Shown here one piece after another: positions 42,057-52,409 of a stretch of DNA of 64,000 nt. Made by a program: the position numbers and the translations under genes. The notes under the pieces were generated by a model. That model made no database searches and was not told the origin of the DNA. It worked only from the letters and a program-made list of their open reading frames with translations. The DNA is from JASJAR01 sp038530285 (GTDB lineage Bacteria > Pseudomonadota > Alphaproteobacteria > Rhodobacterales > Rhodobacteraceae): assembly GCA_038530285.1 (NCBI GenBank), contig JBCBCY010000007.1:62001-126000 (forward strand), written 5' to 3'. The first letter of the stretch is position 1. Each line of letters opens with the position of its first letter.

Positions 42057-45000
42057 GTGAACACTTCAATTCGGGCAAGCGCCAATTCGGCAAACAATGA
42101 TGTGGCCATCATAGGGATCGGGTGCCGCTACCCGGGCGGTGTTCATGGCACCGAAGCCTTTTGGTCGTTTCTAAAGGCGGGGGGCGACGGGGTTTGCGAT
42201 GTTCCCGCCGACCGGTGGAGCCTGACCGAACACTACGACCCCCGCAAAGACCTGCCGGGAAAAACCTACGTCAACCGGGGTGCCTTTTTGTCCGACTGGT
42301 CGCCGTTTGACTTTGATCCCGGCTTTTTCGGGATCAGCGCCCGGGAAGCCGAAAGCATGGACCCCCAACAAAGGATCATGCTGGAAATGGCCTTTGAAGC
42401 GGTCGAAGACGCCGGGGTGTCGCTTGACACCATGGCCGCGTCCCAGACCGGGGTTTTTCTGGGCTGCTTCACGCTGGACAACAAGATCACCCAGATGAGC
42501 CCGTTCAACCGCGCGGTCATCGACACCCACACCGCGACGTCGTCGACGATGGCGATCTTGTCGAACCGGATTTCCTATGTGTTCGGGTTGGAAGGGCCGA
42601 GCCTGACGATTGATACCGCCTGTTCGTCGTCTTTGGTGGCGCTTCACTACGCCAAGCGCTCGCTTGCGGCGGGCGATTGCGAGCTGGCCTTGGTGGGCGG
42701 CGTCAACATCATGACGCGGCCGGAATACATGATGATCATGGGGGCAGGGCACTATCTGGCCGCCGACGGACGTAGCAAGGCCTTTGACGCGCGCGCCGAT
42801 GGCTACGGCCGGGGCGAAGGCGGCGGGATGCTTTTGTTGAAACCGCTCGCGGCTGCCGAACGCGACGGCGACCGCATTTATGCGGTGATCGCGGGCACGG
42901 GCGTCAACCAGGACGGGCGCACGAACGGGATGTCAGTGCCCAGCGGTGCTGCACAAAAGCGGCTGATCGAAAAGGTGCTGGCAGAGGCGGAGGTGCCTGC
43001 GCGCGATGTGACTTACGTTGAAGCCCATGGCACCGGCACGCCGGTGGGCGACCCCATTGAATGCGATGCCATCGGCAGCGTTCTGGGACACGGGCGCGAG
43101 ACCGCCTTGCCGGTCCGGTCGCTCAAATCCGCGATTGGCCACCAGGAAGCCGGGGCAGGCATCGCCGGGGTGATCAAAGCGGCCCTGACGTTGAAGCATC
43201 GCACTGTCGCGCCCCAGGGCAATCTTGACGCGTTGAACCCCAAAATCCCGTTTGCCGATCTGGGCATCGAGATCGCGCGTGCGCCGCAGCCGCTGACCAT
43301 CCCGGACGACGGCGCCGCTCATGCGGCGGTGAACTCATTCGGCTACGGTGGCACCAATGCAATGGCGCTTTTGCGGGCCGCGCCGGATGATGAAGATACG
43401 ATCGAAGGCGACATTCCCGCCCAGTTTGCCTGTGTTTTGCCGTTGTCGGCGCGCGACCCGGGCGCCTTGCGGGAACGCGCGGGCGCGGTCGCTCAAACCC
43501 TGCGTGCCAACCCCGCGTCGGTCAATGATGTGCTTTGGACGGCGTCGCACCGCCGGCCCCATCTGGCGCATCGTCTGGTGGCCCGCGCGGCGGATGCGAC
43601 TGCACTGGCCGACAAACTGGCGCGCTTTGGGGCCGGTGACAGCGTCGACGGCATCATGACAGAGCGTGCCGTGGCCAGCGATACCGGCGCCGCCTCGCCC
43701 GACCCGGTCTTTGTGTTCAGCGGCATGGGCCCGCAATACGCAGGCATGGGCGCGGGCCTTATGGCGTCTGAGCCCGTCTTTGCAGATGCCGCCCGCCAGG
43801 CCGATGCGATCTTTCGGGACCTGTCGGGCTGGTCGATCCTTGATGAAATGATGAAACACGGCGACGCCAGCCGAATGGCCGATACCACAATCGCGCAGCC
43901 TGCCAACGTGGTCTTGCAGATCGGCCTGACCGAGCTTTTGCGCGCGCGCGGCATTACGGCTGCGGCAATGGTCGGACATTCCGTGGGCGAGATTGGCAGC
44001 GGCTATGCGGCTGGGATTTTGTCGATGAAAGACGCCTGCACGGTTGCCTACCACCGCAGCCAGTTGCAATCGCGTATGGCCGGGCGCGGCACCATGCTGG
44101 CGGTGGCCCTGTCCGAAGAGGCCGCCGCCGAGAAGATCGCGCGCCTTGGCCCGGATGTTTCGGTCGCGGCGGTCAATGCGCCCGACACGCTGACCCTGGC
44201 GGGGTCGGAAGCCTCGCTCAAGCGGATCGCGCAGGACCTCGACGAGACCGGCGTGTTCAACCGCTTCTTGAGCGTCGAGATCGCCTATCACAGCAGTGAT
44301 ATGGACCCGCTGGAAGATGACTTGCGCGCGGCCCTTGCCGGGTTGGACGGCGCGCCGGCCGCCGTGCCGCTGGTGTCGACCGTCAGCGGTGGTTTTGTGA
44401 CCGAGACCGACCGCTTTGATGCCGATTACTGGTGGAAGAACGTCCGCCAGCCGGTGCGGTTTCACGACGCGGTCAAGACGCTTTTGGATCAGGGGCACCG
44501 GCACTTTCTGGAAGTCGGGCCCCATCCGGTGCTGTCTCAAGCCATTCGCGCGACCCTCAACGGGGCGGGCCATACCGGCGCGGTCATCGCGACCCTCAGC
44601 CGCAAGCTCGATGACGAAACAGCGCTTGGCGATGCGATGGCGCGCCTTCATGCGACGGGGGCCAGCTTTGATTGGGCGCGGCTTCACCCTCAGGGGCGGC
44701 AGGTCACGTTGCCCGCCTATCCCTACCAGCGCCAGCGGCTTTGGAAAGAAACCACCAAAAGCCGCGATGATCGCCTTGGAGTAAGCGCGCCCGACATTTT
44801 GGGCGAGCCGGTTGAGGCGCCCGGGCCCACCTGGCAGGCCAGCGTATCGACGGTGCGAATGCCGTGGCTTGACGATCATGTCGTCGATGGTGCGGTTGTC
44901 TTTCCAGGTGCTGGTTACGTCAGTGCCGCCTTTGCCCTTTTGGCTGAACGCGAAGGGCGCGAAAACCGGCTGGTCCTTGACCGGATCAAGTTTCGCCGTG

Positions 45001-48000
45001 GCTTTGTCATTGGCGCCGGCACCTGCCCTGAGATGCGCGTATCGCTCGATGAGACCGGCACCGAGTTAAGCGTGCATTCGCGCGAAACGGCCATGTCGGA
45101 TGTCTGGCAACGCCATGCCACCGTGCGGCTGTCCACCGCGGCCCCCGATGCGCCGGGTCCAATAGCACTTGCTGGCGATCATGCCGATTGGATTGATGCG
45201 CCTGAGATCTACGCCCAGCTGGCCGAGCGCGGACTGGCCTATGGGCCTGCGTTCCAGCGACTGGGCGCGGTGCGGGTCGACGGCGACCGCGTGCTGGCCA
45301 AGGTCACTGAGGTCCCATCAGATGACGTGCTGGACCCTTGCGTATTGGACGCCTGTTTTCACGCGTTGATTGCCGCGAGCGGCGACGGCGATGATCAGGC
45401 ACTTTATGTGCCCGTGTCGATCCGCCAGATCCGGCTTCACCGCAGCGACGTCCCAGTGCGCTGGTGTAACGCTCGCGTCCGGCGCGGCAGTGATATGCTG
45501 CACGGTGACCTGGCGCTTTTGTCTGAAACAGGTGAGGTCCTGGTCGAGGTTTCGGGGCTACAATGCCAAAAACTGCAGGACGGGGCATCGGGGGCGCCGG
45601 ACTGGGCGAACTGGCTTTATGAAACGCTTTGGCGTGACGCCGATCGCGTTGCGACGCCGGAAATTTTGCCGCAGCGCGTGGCACTTATCGGTGACGCGCC
45701 CGCTTTGAGTGAAGCGCTGAGCGCACGCGGAGATACGGTTAAAGCCGTCGCGTCTTTGGCCGAACGCGCCGCAAACGAGACCTTCGATCTGGTGGTGGTC
45801 GTTGCGCATGACCAGCCAGGCGATGACGCTGGTCTCGCGCTTGCCCATCTTTTGCTGCACACCGCGCAGGACGCGGTCGCGGCCAATCCCAATCCGCGTC
45901 TGGCTGTGATCTTGCCCCCCGGCGCAGCTGAAAGCCCGCGCGGGGCCGCCGCCATCGGTGTGGTTCGCGTTCTTGGCACCGAACACCCCGAATTGTCACC
46001 CATTGCGGTCGACCTTTCTGCAATGCCTGATGTGCCCGCCAGTTGGGACTGCGCGATGCCAGAGCTTTTGGGCGAACTTGCCGAACGCGAAGTGCGCTGG
46101 ACACCCACGGGCCGCGAAGTCGTGCGTGTGCGCCGCAAAACCTTCGATCCCCGCGACGGGCTAGAAACCCAAACGCGCCGGATCGCGGACGCTCCGATGT
46201 CGCTGGCGTTTGACCAGATCGGCAATCTTGAAAGCCTTGTCTGGGAAGACGCCCATGTTCCACCGCCCGGGCCGGGCGAAGTCCAGTTGCGCGCGGAAGC
46301 CGCCGCGATCAATTTCAAGGACGTCCTGAAGGTGTTGGGGCTTCTTGAACGTGATGCGATCGAAAACACCTATCATGGCGAGACACTGGGCATGGAAACC
46401 GCCGCCACTGTGGTGGCGCTGGGCCAAGGTGTCACCAGCCTGGCCGTCGGCGACCGGATTGTCGCCCAACCCAAGGGCGGGTTCCGCTCGCTGTTTAACC
46501 AAAAGCTGGACGGGTTCTTCTTCAAACCGCAGATCGACGGTTTGACCCACGCACAAAGCGCGTCGCTTTTGGTGGTTTACGTGACCGCGCACTACGGCCT
46601 GACGGGGCCGGGGTGTCTTGTTGCTGGCGAACGGGTGTTGATCCACGGAGCGGCCGGCGGTGTGGGACAGGCGGCGGTCAAAGTGGCCAAAATGATCGGT
46701 GCCGAGATTTACGCGACCGCAGGCACACAGGCCAAACGTGACATGCTGCTGAAGCAGGGCTGCAAAGCGGTCTACGATTCCCGCACGCTCGATTTCGCCG
46801 AAGCGATCCGTCGGGACACGGGCGGCAAGGCTGTCGATGTTGTGTTGAACTCGCTCGCGGGCGAGGCGGCGGTGGCAAGCCTTGAGTTGCTCAGCCCCCA
46901 TGGCCGATTCATCGAGATCGGCAAACGGGACTTTCAGACCGACCGCGCGATGCGGTTGGCGCCCTTCAATAGCGGGCTGAGTTATACCGCGCTTGACCTT
47001 GATCGGCGGATGGCCGAACGCCCTGACCAATACAAAAAGATGTTGGGCGACCTTTGGGCGGTGCTTGAGACGCGCCAAGTCGACCTTGATGAGCCGATGA
47101 CAGTGCCCGCATCCGAAATTGTCGATGGGTTCCGGCTGCTGTCTCAGTCGCAGAATGTTGGCAAGGTCGTGGTGACCTTCGACCAGGACGCCGAGGTTCC
47201 GGTGCGTGCGCAACCCAAGACGGCCGCACAAATCCTGCGCGATGACGCCACGTATGTTGTCACCGGCGGGCTGACAGGTCTTGGCCTTTTGACCGGACAG
47301 ATGCTGGGCGAGTTGGGGGCAGGCCATATCATCCTGTGTGGCCGGCGCGGCATCGACACCAAAGGCGCGCCCGAGGCGATCGCGGCGCTGCGCGCAAAAG
47401 GCTATTCGGTTGAGGCCCACGCGCTTGATGTCACCGATGCCGCAGGTGTTGACGCACTGGTCGCGGACATCGCCGCCAGCCATTTTCCTTTGCGCGGCGT
47501 GATCCACGGGGCAGGGGTCCTGGATGACGGGTTGATCACGGGGCAGACCGAAGACCGGATGTCGCGGGTCATGGCGCCCAAAGCCATCGGCGCGTGGAAC
47601 TGGCATATGGCGACAAGGGACCTGCCGCTCGATCTTTTTGTGATCTATTCGTCGGTGTCAGCGATCGTGGGCAATGCGGGCCAAAGTGGCTACGCGGCGG
47701 CCAATTGCTTTGCCGATGCGCTGGCCCACCAGCGGCACCGCCAGGGGTTGCCAGCGCTGAGCATCAACTGGGGCCCAGTGGCCGAACTGGGCATGGCCGC
47801 GCAGAACCCCGCGGTCGTCGATTACTTTGACTCGCTTGGGCTGTATTCCATGGCGCCCGAGGCGTTCCGCCGTGTCTTCGAAGCGGTCCTGCCGCTAAAG
47901 ACGCCACAGATCATCGTCGGTGACCTTGACTGGGCGAAATGGGCAAGCGCCGCGCCGGGTAAGGCTGCCGAGCCGTTCTTTGAAGATATCCGTGGCAATC

Positions 48001-48338
48001 TGGACAATTCCGAATTGGGCGAATTGGTCCGTGCGCTTGAAGGCCTTGGGGCGGACGCCCGGCTTGACATGGTGCACGCCGCCGCCAAGGGCGTCGTCGC
48101 CGACACCCTGCGCGTCGCCGCCGATGACATCGATGCGGAAACGCCACTGGCTGAACTTGGCCTTGATAGCCTTATGACGGTTGAATTGCAGACCGCGCTG
48201 GGTGCGGGCTTCGGGGTCGAGGTGTCCGCGATGGAGTTGATGAAGGGTGGCGGAACGCTCGCTCTGGCCCGCGATGTTCTGGGCAAGATGGCGATTGCCG
48301 AGCCAGGTGCAGAGGTTGGCGTGCAAGCGGCGGAATAG
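42057..48338 (+). CDS. Stand-alone highly reducing type I polyketide synthase
   Basis: A 2093-residue single-module synthase with order KS-AT-DH-ER-KR-ACP. KS (about 15-430): active C189 in DTACSSSLVA, then EAHGTGTPVGDP and KSAIGHQEAGAG. AT (545-860): FSGMGPQYAGMG, S642 in GHSVGEI; specificity motif IAYHS, nearer to malonyl (HAFHS) than methylmalonyl (YASHS). DH (930-1180): HVVDGAVVFP matches HxxxGxxxxP, second-half Asp in LDACFH. ER (1380-1700): LIHGAAGGVGQAAVKVAK. KR (1725-1905): TGGLTGLG, YSSVSAIVGN and GQSGYAAAN. ACP (2000-2080): S2038 in LGLDSLMTVEL. No thioesterase or methyltransferase domain. The set can fully reduce each extension, so a saturated acyl chain made iteratively is plausible, as in mycocerosic-acid-type synthases. 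GTG 42057 follows AGAGG by 7 bases. Confidence 0.95.
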   Translation: MNTSIRASANSANNDVAIIGIGCRYPGGVHGTEAFWSFLKAGGDGVCDVPADRWSLTEHYDPRKDLPGKTYVNRGAFLSDWSPFDFDPGFFGISAREAESMDPQQRIMLEMAFEAVEDAGVSLDTMAASQTGVFLGCFTLDNKITQMSPFNRAVIDTHTATSSTMAILSNRISYVFGLEGPSLTIDTACSSSLVALHYAKRSLAAGDCELALVGGVNIMTRPEYMMIMGAGHYLAADGRSKAFDARADGYGRGEGGGMLLLKPLAAAERDGDRIYAVIAGTGVNQDGRTNGMSVPSGAAQKRLIEKVLAEAEVPARDVTYVEAHGTGTPVGDPIECDAIGSVLGHGRETALPVRSLKSAIGHQEAGAGIAGVIKAALTLKHRTVAPQGNLDALNPKIPFADLGIEIARAPQPLTIPDDGAAHAAVNSFGYGGTNAMALLRAAPDDEDTIEGDIPAQFACVLPLSARDPGALRERAGAVAQTLRANPASVNDVLWTASHRRPHLAHRLVARAADATALADKLARFGAGDSVDGIMTERAVASDTGAASPDPVFVFSGMGPQYAGMGAGLMASEPVFADAARQADAIFRDLSGWSILDEMMKHGDASRMADTTIAQPANVVLQIGLTELLRARGITAAAMVGHSVGEIGSGYAAGILSMKDACTVAYHRSQLQSRMAGRGTMLAVALSEEAAAEKIARLGPDVSVAAVNAPDTLTLAGSEASLKRIAQDLDETGVFNRFLSVEIAYHSSDMDPLEDDLRAALAGLDGAPAAVPLVSTVSGGFVTETDRFDADYWWKNVRQPVRFHDAVKTLLDQGHRHFLEVGPHPVLSQAIRATLNGAGHTGAVIATLSRKLDDETALGDAMARLHATGASFDWARLHPQGRQVTLPAYPYQRQRLWKETTKSRDDRLGVSAPDILGEPVEAPGPTWQASVSTVRMPWLDDHVVDGAVVFPGAGYVSAAFALLAEREGRENRLVLDRIKFRRGFVIGAGTCPEMRVSLDETGTELSVHSRETAMSDVWQRHATVRLSTAAPDAPGPIALAGDHADWIDAPEIYAQLAERGLAYGPAFQRLGAVRVDGDRVLAKVTEVPSDDVLDPCVLDACFHALIAASGDGDDQALYVPVSIRQIRLHRSDVPVRWCNARVRRGSDMLHGDLALLSETGEVLVEVSGLQCQKLQDGASGAPDWANWLYETLWRDADRVATPEILPQRVALIGDAPALSEALSARGDTVKAVASLAERAANETFDLVVVVAHDQPGDDAGLALAHLLLHTAQDAVAANPNPRLAVILPPGAAESPRGAAAIGVVRVLGTEHPELSPIAVDLSAMPDVPASWDCAMPELLGELAEREVRWTPTGREVVRVRRKTFDPRDGLETQTRRIADAPMSLAFDQIGNLESLVWEDAHVPPPGPGEVQLRAEAAAINFKDVLKVLGLLERDAIENTYHGETLGMETAATVVALGQGVTSLAVGDRIVAQPKGGFRSLFNQKLDGFFFKPQIDGLTHAQSASLLVVYVTAHYGLTGPGCLVAGERVLIHGAAGGVGQAAVKVAKMIGAEIYATAGTQAKRDMLLKQGCKAVYDSRTLDFAEAIRRDTGGKAVDVVLNSLAGEAAVASLELLSPHGRFIEIGKRDFQTDRAMRLAPFNSGLSYTALDLDRRMAERPDQYKKMLGDLWAVLETRQVDLDEPMTVPASEIVDGFRLLSQSQNVGKVVVTFDQDAEVPVRAQPKTAAQILRDDATYVVTGGLTGLGLLTGQMLGELGAGHIILCGRRGIDTKGAPEAIAALRAKGYSVEAHALDVTDAAGVDALVADIAASHFPLRGVIHGAGVLDDGLITGQTEDRMSRVMAPKAIGAWNWHMATRDLPLDLFVIYSSVSAIVGNAGQSGYAAANCFADALAHQRHRQGLPALSINWGPVAELGMAAQNPAVVDYFDSLGLYSMAPEAFRRVFEAVLPLKTPQIIVGDLDWAKWASAAPGKAAEPFFEDIRGNLDNSELGELVRALEGLGADARLDMVHAAAKGVVADTLRVAADDIDAETPLAELGLDSLMTVELQTALGAGFGVEVSAMELMKGGGTLALARDVLGKMAIAEPGAEVGVQAAE

Positions 48339-48373
48339 GGTCAGTCAACAGGTGGTGCGGGCTTACGACGGGC

Positions 48374-49393
48374 CTACTGCGGTCCGAGCAACGTGCGCAA
48401 AAGCTCAATCTGGGACGACACGCCCATCTTGCTGAAGACATTCGACAGATAGGTCCGCACGCTGCGCTCGCTCAGCCCGAGGGTTCGGGCCGCCGTCGGG
48501 ATATCGGCGCCGGCCAAAAATGCGTCGACCACCGTGGCCTCGCGCTTGGTCAGATTGTGGATCGCGCGCAGCTCGTCCTGGGTCCATTCCAGACGTTGCG
48601 CTGTTTCCAGATGCACCCAGACCACATTGCGAATGCCGTCCGGCGGTCCCGGCGAGACGGTAACAACCACCGGCACACCATGCCCATTGGGGCAGATTAT
48701 GCGCTGGGACCGCCCGGTTTCACCGACCGTGGTCAAAGCCTTTTCGAACGCGGGCACCATGTCGGGCATGAAGGGTCGAATGGGTCCGCCGCGATAAGAT
48801 TGCCGCAGCGCGCCCTGTGTCACCCGCGAGACGCTGAAATCCGACTGGCCCACAAGGCAGCCCGCCGGATCGACCAGAAAAGCGTTCCGGTCCGGCGCGC
48901 AGGACCCCATGTATAGATCAAGCGCGCGCGCCACATGAAACGCCATGGTTTCGGCGCGTTGCAAGCTCAGCTCGGTCATCCCGTCGCGTTGGCCCAGCCC
49001 GAACGACACCATGCCGTGACGCCCGGGCAGGAGAATGGTCGAGATATAGGGCGTGTCATAAGGCTCGATCATTTCCTGATAAAGCTGACTTTCCAGATAG
49101 GCGTCCATGTCCACAAACCGTTCGACCATGGTCAGCTTACCAATGGGCAGCCGGTGGGCTCCGGCGATCATGGGGTTGTCTTGCGGGGTCAGGAAATCGG
49201 TCTTCAGGCGTTCGCCGACCACCTCAGGCGTCATTGAATAGGCCATCTGGCGGCGGGCGCCGCTGGCGCTGGTAAAGCTGCAATGCAGACCAACACAGCC
49301 GGCGATATTATGCGCCATGACATCGGTGGCCCGGTCAAAGCGGCCCGTCTCGGCGATGCCCAATATGGACTCTATAAGGTCGAAATCCGACAT
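48374..49393 (-). CDS. LuxR-family transcriptional regulator
   Basis: A 339-residue protein with a C-terminal GerE/LuxR helix-turn-helix: LTKREATVVDAFLAGADIPT, then LGLSERSVRTYLSNVFSKMG. The first 250 residues form a sensory domain of no named family that I recognise, with GLHCSFTSASGARR and LLPGRHGMVSFGLGQRDG. It lies between the polyketide synthase and the divergent methyltransferase and is a likely regulator of one or both. Confidence 0.9.
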   Translation of the reverse strand: MSDFDLIESILGIAETGRFDRATDVMAHNIAGCVGLHCSFTSASGARRQMAYSMTPEVVGERLKTDFLTPQDNPMIAGAHRLPIGKLTMVERFVDMDAYLESQLYQEMIEPYDTPYISTILLPGRHGMVSFGLGQRDGMTELSLQRAETMAFHVARALDLYMGSCAPDRNAFLVDPAGCLVGQSDFSVSRVTQGALRQSYRGGPIRPFMPDMVPAFEKALTTVGETGRSQRIICPNGHGVPVVVTVSPGPPDGIRNVVWVHLETAQRLEWTQDELRAIHNLTKREATVVDAFLAGADIPTAARTLGLSERSVRTYLSNVFSKMGVSSQIELLRTLLGPQ

Positions 49394-49565
49394 TCCGCTA
49401 CGTTAACGCAATCGGAGTGCGAAACTATCGCTATTTGTCCATGTTTCCGGGGGGTGGTCCCAAGGGAGGTGTTTGAAACTTTACGGCCAACGACGGCGCG
49501 ACCTTTGGGTGATTGAATTGCGAGCCGCAGACCCATCGGCTAGGCAGGTCGAAAAGGAAACCGCG

Positions 49566-50435
49566 ATGTTCGCCAAACAGCGTCCCATTCCCTTTGAACC
49601 CCTTGAAGAGGCTGCCAAATTGGCCTGGGACAAGGCGCCAGATCTCTGTGGGCCGGGGTGCATGGCCTATCACCGGACGTGGAGTCTGACGCGTCTGTTG
49701 TCGGCGGGTGGGGTGGCCCCGGCAGGCGCTGGGTTTTATGCCAACGGACTTACCGACGCGCGCGCGCTGGACGCGCCACGGGTGCTGATCTCAGGCGGGG
49801 CCGACACCGGCCTTATGGCGCTGGCGGTGCAATCCATGGGGGACGCGGCCGCCCGGACCGAGTTTGTCTTCGCCGATATCTGTGCCACCCCGGGGGCGCA
49901 GAACACCATGATGGCCGCGCAGTTGGGCCTGAAGCTGACAACGATCCAGACTGATATTCTGGCCCTTGATATTGCGCCCGTGGATGCGATCCTCAGCCAT
50001 TCGTTCGTCAGTTTTCTGCCGCGTGAGAAACGCAAGGACCTGGTTGCAGTTTGGGCCGATCACCTGCGGCCCGGTGGTGTTGCGCTGGTGACGAGCTCGG
50101 TGGCTGCCAAAGACGGGCAAGCGCGCAAACCAAAGGACCCTGCGCGGCTGGACGCGCGCGCCCAGCGTCTTGGTAAATTGGCAACCGAGTGGGGGATGGC
50201 TGCACGCGATGTCGCGGTGTTTGAAGCGCTGTTGCGCGAGGATCCGATGCCGCGCAGTCTTGAAGGCCATTGGACCGAAGCGCAATTCCGTGCCGCCTTT
50301 GATGCTGCGGGGCTGGCGCTGGACCTGGTCGCCTTTGATGCCGCCAAGACGACGGCCGGTCCCCTCAATGCGCTGCCCCAAAAAGACAGGAACACGCGTG
50401 TGGGCTTTCAGGCGCGCAAGCTAGCCACCCCATAG
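49566..50435 (+). CDS. SAM-dependent methyltransferase-like protein
   Basis: A 289-residue protein with a class I methyltransferase-like core: APRVLISGGADTGLMALAV (degenerate motif I), FVFADICATPGAQNTMMAA with the acidic strand-2 residue, DAILSHSFVSFLP and LVAVWADHLRPGGVALVTSS. ATG 49566 has a GGAAA site. AAGGGAGG at 49462 could serve an upstream TTG at 49473, which would add 31 residues; the start is uncertain. Divergent from the LuxR gene and possibly a tailoring enzyme for the polyketide lipid (inference). Its end overlaps the convergent transporter gene by 15 bases. Confidence 0.75.
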   Translation: MFAKQRPIPFEPLEEAAKLAWDKAPDLCGPGCMAYHRTWSLTRLLSAGGVAPAGAGFYANGLTDARALDAPRVLISGGADTGLMALAVQSMGDAAARTEFVFADICATPGAQNTMMAAQLGLKLTTIQTDILALDIAPVDAILSHSFVSFLPREKRKDLVAVWADHLRPGGVALVTSSVAAKDGQARKPKDPARLDARAQRLGKLATEWGMAARDVAVFEALLREDPMPRSLEGHWTEAQFRAAFDAAGLALDLVAFDAAKTTAGPLNALPQKDRNTRVGFQARKLATP

Positions 50436-52364
50436 GCGCGCGATCATAGGGTCGGGCAGCAAAAGATTTGCAAACTGTGTGACGTACAGATAGCTCGCTG
50501 CGCCCGTGGCCAGGGCGGCCAGACCGGCGCGCAGGAGCACACGTCTTGACGGCGCGCCCATCGCAACCTGCCAGGCAAAGACCGTGACCGCGAAACCCGC
50601 AGGCAGTCCCAGAAGGATCACCGCCACCGGCAGGCCTGCCAGCGCCGAAAGCGGGACACGGTGCGAAGCGGGCACCGCGATGCCCAATGCCGCCCCATGA
50701 GCGCGCCATGAGATCGCCGCGATGGCAAGTACGGTCGCCAATGCGCCACCGACCACAACGAACGAGATCGCCGAATAGGGCCGCGCGGAAAAGAGTGCGA
50801 CCGCAAGCAAAACCGCCAGCCCGATCGCAAGGACCAGCGCGATAGGCAGATCCTCTGGCGTGGTGTAATCCTGTTTCTTGCGCACCCTCCGGCGCGTCAT
50901 CCACCAAAGCGACACCAGGGTCAGGGCCATCAGCACCAGCGAGGCTGGCCGTTCTAACGGCGAGATGCGCCCAAGCTCGATCAGCCGAATGGACAACGAC
51001 AGGTTGGATTCCAGAAACGCCCCCAAGACCAGGGCGATCACGAAAGGCACGCGCGGCCAGTCATTGCGGCGTAGAAAGTAAGCTCCGATCCCGAACAGGA
51101 CCGCCACCAACAGGTCCGACAATTGCCCCTGAAGCTGAACAATGGCCACTGCGCTGATCAACAAAGCGGGCAGGACAATCAGATCGATCCTGAGGTCTTT
51201 GAGACGCGCTAGGTAGGGCGCCAGCCCCACCCCGATGATCGACGTCAGCACGTTCGAAAACAACAGCGCGAAAATCAGGATGTAACTCAGGTGCAACTGC
51301 TCTGTCAGCAGGTTCACCCCTGGCACAATCCCGTGAATTGAAAAGACCAACAGCAGGATCACGCCGCTTTCACTGCCTGGGATGCCGAAGGAAATCACCG
51401 GTAAAAGCGACCCGCCGTCTTTGGAATCAATGGCCGATTCCGGTGCGATCAGCCCGCGAATATCACCCTTGCCGAAGGTTGCATTGGGGTCCTTTGTGGT
51501 CGACACGGCCTGCCCGTAGGCCACAAAGCCCGCCACCGTGCCCCCGACGCCGGGGATAATGCCCACGACCGTGCCGATAATGGCCGACCGCAAGCTTAGG
51601 GCCCAGTGGCGGAACACCGCGACAATGCCCCGCCAGGTGCTGTCATCGGCGGCGCGTTTGGACAGGGTCGGGGTTTGTAGATCGTAGCGGCGCGCCCAGC
51701 CGATCAGTTCTGAAAAGGTGAAAATTCCCAGCATCAGCGACACCAGCGGCAGGCCCTGAAACAGCACGAAACTGCCGAAGGTCCAGCGTGGATCGCCTGA
51801 GATTGGATCGCTGCCAATCATGCCCACCAGAAAGCCCAAAAGGCACATCGCCAGCCCTTTGATGGGCGACACATTCGGCACCGCCACCAGTGTCGTCAGC
51901 CCCCAGATGCCCAAAAGCAGCATCTCAAACGCGCCGAAGGCCAAAAGGAACGGACGGATGTAGGGCAGGATCGTCAACAGCACGATCACACCGAAGAGCG
52001 ATCCCAGCGCCGAGGCCGTGGCCGCGCAGGCAATGGCTGTTTGGGGATAGCCGCGTTCGCCCAAGGGGTAGCCGTCCAACAGGGCGGCCGAACTTGGTGT
52101 CGAGCCGGGGATGTTGAACAAGATCGCCGTGATCGAGCCCATGAAGGTCGCCCCACCCGTCAGCGCACCAAACAGCAGCATCACCGATACCGGGTCCCAG
52201 GTCAGTGTGGCCACCAGAACGATGCCGATCAGGCTCGATGACCCAATGCCCGGCAGGAACGATGTGGTCATCGCAATCAGGGTGCCCGCGATGGGGATCA
52301 AGATGCCGGGAAAAGAAAAGACCGCGCTCAAGCCTTCGACTGCAGCGGCGCCGAAAGAGGTCAC
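50421..52364 (-). CDS. Tripartite tricarboxylate transporter, fused TctA-TctB membrane protein
   Basis: A 647-residue membrane protein. Residues 1-500 are TctA: FLPGIGSSSLIGIVLVATLT, GIPGSESGVILLLVFSIHG and other repeated Gly-Pro segments over about eleven helices. The last 140 residues, after RRRVRKKQDYTTPEDLPIAL, form four more helices like the small TctB subunit, which is normally a separate gene. It starts with GTG. With the binding proteins upstream it is a secondary, ion-driven carboxylate importer. Confidence 0.9.
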   Translation of the reverse strand: MTSFGAAAVEGLSAVFSFPGILIPIAGTLIAMTTSFLPGIGSSSLIGIVLVATLTWDPVSVMLLFGALTGGATFMGSITAILFNIPGSTPSSAALLDGYPLGERGYPQTAIACAATASALGSLFGVIVLLTILPYIRPFLLAFGAFEMLLLGIWGLTTLVAVPNVSPIKGLAMCLLGFLVGMIGSDPISGDPRWTFGSFVLFQGLPLVSLMLGIFTFSELIGWARRYDLQTPTLSKRAADDSTWRGIVAVFRHWALSLRSAIIGTVVGIIPGVGGTVAGFVAYGQAVSTTKDPNATFGKGDIRGLIAPESAIDSKDGGSLLPVISFGIPGSESGVILLLVFSIHGIVPGVNLLTEQLHLSYILIFALLFSNVLTSIIGVGLAPYLARLKDLRIDLIVLPALLISAVAIVQLQGQLSDLLVAVLFGIGAYFLRRNDWPRVPFVIALVLGAFLESNLSLSIRLIELGRISPLERPASLVLMALTLVSLWWMTRRRVRKKQDYTTPEDLPIALVLAIGLAVLLAVALFSARPYSAISFVVVGGALATVLAIAAISWRAHGAALGIAVPASHRVPLSALAGLPVAVILLGLPAGFAVTVFAWQVAMGAPSRRVLLRAGLAALATGAASYLYVTQFANLLLPDPMIARLWGG

Positions 52365-52409
52365 GCGGCGGGCCCCAGAACCAGCCCTTTGGGGCTATTC
52401 AAACGCGGG

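Noticed and set aside
43335..44879. 514-codon minus-strand frame inside the PKS gene
   Set aside because: Antisense to the AT domain with an intact GHSVG site; no independent signal.
46161..47606. 481-codon minus-strand frame inside the PKS gene
   Set aside because: Antisense to ER and KR domains; no family features.
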